Shown piece after piece: positions 22,743 through 26,819 of a DNA stretch of 26,819 nt (the stretch's first letter is position 1; each line of letters starts with the position of its first letter). The notes under the pieces are model-generated. The model saw only the letters and a list, made by a program, of their open reading frames with translations, was not told the origin of the DNA and did not search any database. This stretch comes from Actinomycetota bacterium. GTDB taxonomy: Bacteria; Actinomycetota; AC-67. The translations under genes were made by a program, and so were the position numbers. The stretch spans positions 1-26,819 of the forward strand of contig JBAZZY010000032.1 of NCBI GenBank assembly GCA_041658565.1, read 5' to 3'.

Positions 22743-23561
22743 CTACAGATCGAAGTAGACGCCCGTTTGCCAGGGGAAGATGAAGTTGTAGCCGGGGCCG
22801 CGGAACAAGACGCCGAGGATGACGAGCACGGCCCAAAACATCATGAACGTCGTGAACAAAATGATTGCCAGCTTGCGACGCTCCGGCTTCACGCTGGGGT
22901 TCTTGTCGAGGTAGGGCAGCGCCATCATCACGATGAGCCCAATGCCGGGAATCGTTACCCCGGCCACCATGGGGTGGAAGTACCGCAGCAACTCCTGCAG
23001 GCCGAGGAAGTACCAGGGAGCCTTCGATGGGTTCGGCGTCAGGCTTGGGTTTGCCAGCTCGCGGAATGGCGCGTCCTTGAAAGTTGAGAAGGCGACGATG
23101 AACAGCATCATGACGAGCAGCGCGAGGAACTCCATCAGCAACAAGTGCGGCCACACGTTCACCTTGTCGTCCTGGCGCTTGATCGTGCGCTGGATGCCTT
23201 CCGGGGCGACGACCGCCAACATTCGGTGCGTCTCGCCGGCGCCGGTTCCACGTCCGCCGCCGCCGTTTCCGGTTGCCGAGCGTCCGGTAGCCGCGGCGAC
23301 CCGCGCGGCGCGCTGCTCGGCCGTCAGTCGCTCCGCGCTTCCGGCTGCGGATTCGACTTCCGCTGTCGCTGTCGTGGGGACGGCGGAAGCTTCTGCGTCG
23401 GAGGGAGCGGGTTCCTTCTTCGTTCCGACCGTCGCCGGTTCACGTGTCTTGCGTACGAATGCGGACTTGGCGAGCGCGCGCGCCACCCGTTCGGACTTGC
23501 CTTCGGCAAGCGCCTTGTTGAATGTCTCTTGATCGATGCCGATTTCTTCGTGATCCGCCAT
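22743..23561 (-). CDS. Cytochrome b C-terminal half (subunit IV/PetD-like) with long N-terminal extension
   Basis: A 272-residue protein. Residues about 135-272 correspond to PetD or the C-terminal part of cytochrome b: three to four helices and NPSKAPWYFLGLQELLRYFHP, which holds the P-x-W-Y-like Qo-site segment. The first 135 residues are extra. They open with a charged helical segment (DQETFNKALAEGKSERVARALAKSAFVRK in part, residues 10-38) and continue into an Ala/Thr/Glu/Gly-rich linker with a poly-Gly run. PetD proteins are usually about 160 residues. The extension is cytoplasmic by the positive-inside rule and could contact the ferredoxin of this operon, which is inference. It is 13 bases downstream of the cytochrome b6-like gene. 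Confidence 0.9.
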   Translation of the reverse strand: MADHEEIGIDQETFNKALAEGKSERVARALAKSAFVRKTREPATVGTKKEPAPSDAEASAVPTTATAEVESAAGSAERLTAEQRAARVAAATGRSATGNGGGGRGTGAGETHRMLAVVAPEGIQRTIKRQDDKVNVWPHLLLMEFLALLVMMLFIVAFSTFKDAPFRELANPSLTPNPSKAPWYFLGLQELLRYFHPMVAGVTIPGIGLIVMMALPYLDKNPSVKPERRKLAIILFTTFMMFWAVLVILGVLFRGPGYNFIFPWQTGVYFDL

Positions 23562-23574
23562 TCCCGCGTCCCCC

Positions 23575-24360
23575 CTACAGCGGCCCGCTGATCCCGCCGT
23601 CTTTGCGGATGCGCCAGAAGTGCACGGCCATCAGCAGTAATGCGACAAACGGCAAGGCGAGCACGTGCAGCACGTACCATCGAATCAACGTCGGTGGTCC
23701 AACTTCGAGTCCTCCGACAAGCACGAACTTGACCTGTCTTCCGAACACCGGCGTGTATCCCATCATGTTGGTCCCGACGGTGACCGCCCAGATGGCGAGC
23801 TGGTCCCAGGGGAGCAGGTAGCCGGTGAACGACAGCAACAGCGTGATCTGCAGCAGGTTGATGCCGATCACCCAGTTGAACTCGCGCGGCGGCTTGTAGG
23901 CGCCGTGGTAGAACACTCGCGCCATGTGCAGGAATACGGTGAGGACCATCAGGTGCGCTGCCCACCGGTGCATGTTGCGAACGAACTGGCCGAAGGCAAT
24001 CGCTTGTGACAAGTCCTGCATGTCTTGGTAGACCGGTGCCGATGTCAGGTCAACGGCGGGCCGGTAGAAGAACATGAGGTAGATGCCGGTAATAGTGAGC
24101 AAGGTGAACAGGAAGAAGGACAGTCCGCCCAAGCAGAACGTGTAGGTGAGTTTTATTCCGTGCCGACGCACCTTCACCGGGTGAAGGTGGTACAGCACGT
24201 TGTTCATCGTGGCCAGTGCGCGGTCGCGAGACGTATCCCGGTAGCCCTTCCGCAGGAAAGAGCCCGGTCGGAAGATCGATTTCCAGACCTGGGACTCTTG
24301 GGTCTTGTTGCGGAGGAGGTCCAACTTCTCCCCGAGCAGTCCCTTATCCGTCTTCGCCAC
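23575..24360 (-). CDS. Cytochrome b6-type subunit (N-terminal half of cytochrome b)
   Basis: A 261-residue protein with four transmembrane helices. Heme b ligands are His131 and His145 (14 apart) in the second helix and His232 and His247 (15 apart) in the fourth. The 15-residue spacing is the b6/Firmicutes type rather than the 14 of bc1. Cys76 in FCLGG before helix 1 aligns by eye with the plant and cyanobacterial b6 FYCxGG cysteine that binds heme c(i). GYLLPWDQLAIWAV and the end RIRKDGGISGPL also match b6. The first 55 residues are an extra charged leader. GTG 24360 follows GGAGGG at eight bases. It should oxidise menaquinol or another quinol together with the Rieske protein and subunit IV. 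Confidence 0.93.
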   Translation of the reverse strand: MAKTDKGLLGEKLDLLRNKTQESQVWKSIFRPGSFLRKGYRDTSRDRALATMNNVLYHLHPVKVRRHGIKLTYTFCLGGLSFFLFTLLTITGIYLMFFYRPAVDLTSAPVYQDMQDLSQAIAFGQFVRNMHRWAAHLMVLTVFLHMARVFYHGAYKPPREFNWVIGINLLQITLLLSFTGYLLPWDQLAIWAVTVGTNMMGYTPVFGRQVKFVLVGGLEVGPPTLIRWYVLHVLALPFVALLLMAVHFWRIRKDGGISGPL

Positions 24361-24375
24361 GTCTTCGCCCTCCGG

Positions 24376-24732
24376 CTAACGCCCGCTCTTGGCCCTGTCC
24401 CCAACGGTGATGTAGAAGAGCGCATCCGAGGGGCAGCGCTCAACGCAGATTCCACATCGCGTGCATTCGGTGTCGTCGATCACGAAGACGGCGGCGGCGT
24501 TACCCGCCGCATCCTTGATCGCTGCCGTGTCGGCCGACGCCACGATGTCGCCCGACAGCATGTAGATGCAGTCCCATGGGCAGACGTCCTCGCAGGCGCG
24601 GCACAGGATGCACAGGTCGGCGTCCAGACCAATATGCCGCTTCGGGCGCACGCGTTCCTGCAGCCAGTTCGGATCCACGACCTTCAGGTCGTAGGCGTCG
24701 TAGAACTGAGGCTTGTTCGATTCCGCGCTCAT
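24376..24732 (-). CDS. 2[4Fe-4S] ferredoxin-type protein in the b6-complex operon
   Basis: A 118-residue protein with two full Cx2Cx2Cx3CP motifs: Cys41, 44, 47 and 51, and Cys90, 93, 96 and 100, resembling NuoI-type or bacterial ferredoxins. An extra Cys55 follows the first motif. The two motifs are separated by about 38 residues instead of the usual 25-30, with an Ala/Asp-rich insert. There is no signal peptide, so the clusters are cytoplasmic. The N-terminal 35 residues (FYDAYDLKVVDPNWLQERVRP) are not part of the ferredoxin fold. Its ATG overlaps the preceding stop (ATGA), and it is 15 bases ahead of cytochrome b6, arguing for a physical or functional link with the complex on the side facing heme b(n) and c(i). 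Confidence 0.9.
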   Translation of the reverse strand: MSAESNKPQFYDAYDLKVVDPNWLQERVRPKRHIGLDADLCILCRACEDVCPWDCIYMLSGDIVASADTAAIKDAAGNAAAVFVIDDTECTRCGICVERCPSDALFYITVGDRAKSGR

Positions 24733-25151
24733 TTGTAGCCGCCCGTGGACTCGGCTTTGCTCTCGCCGGAGCGAAGTTGCTTCGGAAGGCGGCGCTGGTA
24801 GATCACAAACGCTGCTCCGAATCCCGCGAGCACGATCCCGTTCTGCACCACGACGACCAGGTCTTTCGCGCTCTGCTTAAGGCACGAAAGGCCTTCGGAC
24901 GTGGCCGGGTTGATCGCGGTGCAGCCCTGACCGCCCCAGCCCAGGCGACCGTCGGCAAAGTAGAGCCACCAACTGGGCAGGACGGCGAGCAGCCGGATGC
25001 CAAGAATGGAGATCGCCAGTCCGGCGAGTGTCGCCTTAACCCACTCGCTCCGGGAGCGCATTGCAGCGAAGAACAGACCTGCCGACAGGGCGACCCAAGC
25101 CACTTCGAACAAGAGCAGTTTCGGGTCCACAGGATCGAACGTGGCGTTCAC
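24729..25151 (-). CDS. Small membrane protein, first gene of the b6-complex operon
   Basis: A 140-residue protein with three predicted transmembrane helices (about 11-31, 38-60 and 96-118). Between helices 2 and 3 is a loop with WWLYFADGRLGWGGQGC and two cysteines, Cys77 and Cys90, that could pair outside the membrane. I do not recognise the family. GTG 25151 is chosen because it lies just before the first conserved-looking segment and downstream of the predicted promoter. The open frame extends upstream to 25346, but that part reads as non-coding. The stop overlaps the ferredoxin start. Likely an accessory or anchoring subunit. Confidence 0.72.
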   Translation of the reverse strand: MNATFDPVDPKLLLFEVAWVALSAGLFFAAMRSRSEWVKATLAGLAISILGIRLLAVLPSWWLYFADGRLGWGGQGCTAINPATSEGLSCLKQSAKDLVVVVQNGIVLAGFGAAFVIYQRRLPKQLRSGESKAESTGGYK

Positions 25152-25183
25152 GGTTCCTGCACCTTCCTCGCGTCGTGCCGGGG

Positions 25184-25215
25184 AGTATACGTCTTGCCTC
25201 GGAATTATGTAATTC
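25184..25215 (-). promoter_or_regulatory. Candidate promoter and palindromic operator of the b6-complex operon
   Basis: On the minus strand TATACT (25189-25184) is a good -10, and ATTACA (25213-25208), 18 bases upstream, is a fair -35. The -35 lies inside a 14-base palindrome GAATTA-TG-TAATTC (25202-25215) that is AT rich in a GC-rich surround, the look of a repressor or activator site. It does not match the Rex consensus. The predicted start would give a leader of about 25 bases. Confidence 0.5.
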
Positions 25216-25383
25216 GATTCGTAACATCTTGTCCGTTCCGGGCGACTGCGCTGGAGACTCGGTCCGATGCCCCGATTATCTCCATCCGCCCGAGACGACG
25301 CAAGGATGCGGTTTCGCGCCAGGTTGTGAAGGAACGCCAAGTCCATCGCCCACCGGGGGTCGGCGCCCTGTCGGGGGCGTTGC

Positions 25384-25473
25384 TACAGTCGCTCTATGCG
25401 AAACCGCAGGTCATTCATCCTGCTCGCGACGGTGTCGTCGCGCGGAACTCGGGGTGTAGTTCGTGGGAGTTGA
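25384..25473 (+). CDS. Possible leaderless short peptide upstream of the ccdA unit
   Basis: TACAGT (25384-25389) is followed by six bases and an ATG at 25396, the exact layout of an actinobacterial leaderless transcript where the first transcribed base is the A of ATG. The ORF proper is 25396-25473 and encodes 25 residues: a basic start (MRNRR), a short hydrophobic run (SFILLATV), then Arg/Gly/Val. It overlaps the start of the next small ORF. It could be a translated leader or attenuator peptide, or just the start of the transcript. No -35 is evident. Confidence 0.3.
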   Translation, partial: YSRSMRNRRSFILLATVSSRGTRGVVRGS

Positions 25474-25621
25474 TATCCGTGATCGGAGATCGGCGGCACT
25501 TGTCTTCCTCGACGAGTGCAACGTGACCCATCCCTCGTTGTACAACCATGGCGCGGTCGTTGCGTGCTCCCTGAGCGGTGAAGACGTACTCAACATGATC
25601 TTGGATGAGGAGATTCGATGA
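25463..25621 (+). CDS. Small protein of unknown function coupled to ccdA
   Basis: A 52-residue ORF from the first GTG after an in-frame TAG to TGA 25619-25621, which overlaps the ccdA start in an ATGATG arrangement. About two thirds of third codon positions are G or C, and the composition looks protein-like and acidic: a middle hydrophobic strand ALVFLDEC, a second VVACSL, then a helix EDVLNMILDEEIR. Two cysteines are present. I do not recognise it. The coupling, absence of any other gene in this 200-base stretch and the codon use argue that it is real. Confidence 0.5.
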   Translation: MGVDIRDRRSAALVFLDECNVTHPSLYNHGAVVACSLSGEDVLNMILDEEIR

Positions 25622-26397
25622 TGCCCCTGCTCGCAGTTCTCGCCGTCGCTTCCAAGGGGGTCGAGGGCGCGCTCCTTGGACCCGCGGGTGTTCCGGTCGC
25701 CTTCTTCGTTGGGATCGTGTCGTTTTTTACCCCTTGCATCCTTCCGCTGGTCCCGGGGTATCTGTCGTATGTCTCCGGACTCACCGGTGAGGAGATGGAC
25801 GCACGCGCCGCGAGGCGGCGCGTGCTCGCCGGGACGTCGCTGTTCGTGCTCGGGTTCGCCACGATGTTCACCGCGCTGGGCGCCGCCGCCAGTCTCGTGG
25901 GGGGCTTTCTGCTTCAGAACTTAACGATCATCGATCGCATCGCCGGCGGCATTGTCATCATCATGGGTCTCGCGTTTCTGATTCCCAGCCTGATGCCGTT
26001 CATGGAGAGAGAGCGCCGGCCGTTTCTTTCTCGGGCAAAGCCCGGACTTGCCGGCGCCTATCCGCTTGGGCTGGCTTTCGCGGCGGGGTGGACGCCGTGC
26101 GTGGGTCCCGGCCTGAGCGTGATCTTGACTCTCGGGGTTGCCGAGGGTTCCGCGGTGAAGGCGGCGCTCTTGCTGTTCTCGTTCTCCATGGGATTCGGGA
26201 TGTGGTTCGTGCTGGCGGGACTCGGGCTTCGTCGCGCTGCGTCGGCATCGGGGTGGCTGCACAAGCGGATGCGCGGGCTTCAGATCGTCGGCGGGTCGTT
26301 CATGCTGATTATTGGCGTCCTGCTCGTCACCAATCGGTGGGCCGACGTCATGGCTCCATTGCGCCGTCTGATCAATACTTTCCAGCCGCCGATCTAG
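25618..26397 (+). CDS. ccdA: Cytochrome c biogenesis protein CcdA (DsbD transmembrane family)
   Basis: A 259-residue protein with about six transmembrane helices. The paired membrane cysteines are Cys40 in FFTPCILPLVPGYLSY and Cys161 in GWTPCVGPG, each in the TPC context that defines the family. CcdA carries electrons from cytoplasmic thioredoxin across the membrane to reduce apocytochrome c cysteines before heme attachment. This fits the diheme cytochrome c encoded in the neighbouring divergent operon. GAGGAG lies six to seven bases before ATG 25618; a second ATG follows directly. Other system-II genes (resB, ccsA, a resA-like thioredoxin) are not in the window. Confidence 0.93.
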   Translation: MMPLLAVLAVASKGVEGALLGPAGVPVAFFVGIVSFFTPCILPLVPGYLSYVSGLTGEEMDARAARRRVLAGTSLFVLGFATMFTALGAAASLVGGFLLQNLTIIDRIAGGIVIIMGLAFLIPSLMPFMERERRPFLSRAKPGLAGAYPLGLAFAAGWTPCVGPGLSVILTLGVAEGSAVKAALLLFSFSMGFGMWFVLAGLGLRRAASASGWLHKRMRGLQIVGGSFMLIIGVLLVTNRWADVMAPLRRLINTFQPPI

Positions 26398-26425
26398 GGC
26401 CGGGCCGACGGTGCGGTTGTCGGCG

Positions 26426-26819
26426 TAAAGTGGCGCCGACATGAAGTTCGGAATCGGCCAGTTCACGTTGCAGGTCCCGCCCTGGGACTTGCGCGCGCAC
26501 GCGGAGGTTTACGCCGACGTGCTCGAGCTGATTGAGCTTGCCGAGCGCGCGGACTTCGACTCGGTGTGGCTGGCCGAGCATCACGGGGCGTCTGACGGAT
26601 ACGTGCCGTCGCTGCTGCCGTTTCTTGCTTCCGTAGCTGCGCGTACGACCCGGATCAAGCTCGGAACTGCCGTCATGCTGGCGCCGTTTCACCACCCGCT
26701 TCGCCTTGCAGAGGATGCCGCCGTCGTAGATGCGCTGTCGGGTGGCCGGCTCCGGCTGGGGCTCGGCCTCGGATGGGTGCCGGAGGAGTACCGGATGTTC
26801 GGCGCAGAGCAGCGCGGCC
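26426..26819 (+). CDS. LLM-class flavin-dependent oxidoreductase (luciferase-like), 3' truncated by window end
   Basis: The ORF proper runs from ATG 26441 to the window end without a stop, about 126 residues. The start MKFGIGQFTLQ, then SVWLAEHH (the early conserved acidic/His segment), RIKLGTAVMLAPFHHPLRLAEDAAVVDALSGGRLRLGLGLGW and EEYRMFG are typical of bacterial luciferase-like F420- or FMN-dependent monooxygenases (PF00296). In Actinomycetota many of these use F420, which cannot be decided here. No ribosome site precedes the ATG. TAAAGT (26426-26431) lies nine bases upstream, so the transcript may be leaderless or nearly so. About 200 more residues are expected beyond the window. Confidence 0.88.

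Noticed and set aside
21963..23087. 374-codon plus-strand frame across the Rieske and cytochrome b genes
   Set aside because: It is antisense to two clear respiratory subunits with cofactor motifs and has no family features of its own.
25152..25346. Longer version of the first membrane protein of the b6 operon
   Set aside because: The extra 65 residues are Arg-rich and lack structure, and they would run through the candidate promoter and palindrome.
1..26819. CRISPR arrays, tRNA/rRNA genes, prophage or complete insertion sequences
   Set aside because: No regular repeat-spacer pattern, cloverleaf-like sequence, integrase or transposase was seen on either strand.

Overview
The window is high-GC DNA (roughly 60-65% by eye) with GTG/ATG starts, ATGA/GTGA/TGATG stop-start overlaps and tightly packed genes. 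Several features point to an Actinomycetota genome, probably a lineage outside the well-studied genera: a BldN/RsbN-like sigma/anti-sigma pair with a DUF5667 domain, a Rex-hemA-hemC-cobA/hemD-hemB-hemL block, and the epimerase-acyltransferase pair. From memory, the gene content and order resemble the galE2-Rv0502 ... Rv0508-hemA-hemC-hemD-hemB ... hemL ... ccdA stretch of Mycobacterium tuberculosis, so most of the window looks like conserved chromosomal backbone. I saw no tRNA, rRNA, CRISPR array, complete insertion sequence or phage gene.

Layout. 1-2733 (+): the 3' end of a SAM hydroxide adenosyltransferase gene, an atypical SDR epimerase and a PlsC-like acyltransferase with an N-terminal Cys/His knuckle, closed by a 44-bp perfect palindromic bidirectional terminator. 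2792-6865 (-): a short membrane peptide, an ECF sigma factor, its membrane anti-sigma factor (with a duplicated N-terminal module) and a large secreted, C-terminally anchored protein. 6866-7308: non-coding or leader DNA. 7309-9342 (-): a receiver-only response regulator, a sugar-phosphate-isomerase-like protein and a secreted CAP-domain protein whose leader carries a c-di-GMP-I riboswitch. 9687-13461 (+): FAD oxidoreductase, acyl-CoA synthetase, membrane protein and glutaredoxin-like protein. 13507-20337 (+): a Rex operator embedded in a promoter, then rex-hemA-hemC-cobA/hemD-hemB-hemL, which covers glutamyl-tRNA to uroporphyrinogen III and precorrin-2. 20334-25151 (-): a seven-gene operon for a Rieske/cytochrome b6-type quinol:cytochrome c oxidoreductase. 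It holds a split cytochrome b, Rieske protein, diheme cytochrome c, 2[4Fe-4S] ferredoxin and two unassigned membrane proteins. 25396-26397 (+): short ORFs and ccdA. 26441-end (+): a truncated luciferase-like monooxygenase gene.

How the parts fit. Rex, an NADH/NAD+ sensor, sits over its own promoter and would tie tetrapyrrole synthesis to redox state. The adjacent convergent operon encodes a heme-rich respiratory complex, and ccdA supplies reductant for cytochrome c maturation. The window therefore groups heme supply, heme-protein assembly and a b6-type respiratory complex. The most unusual items are the b6-type complex with its dedicated ferredoxin and a conserved candidate heme c(i) cysteine, the c-di-GMP riboswitch on a secreted CAP protein, the duplicated anti-sigma module, and several short ORFs coupled to known genes.
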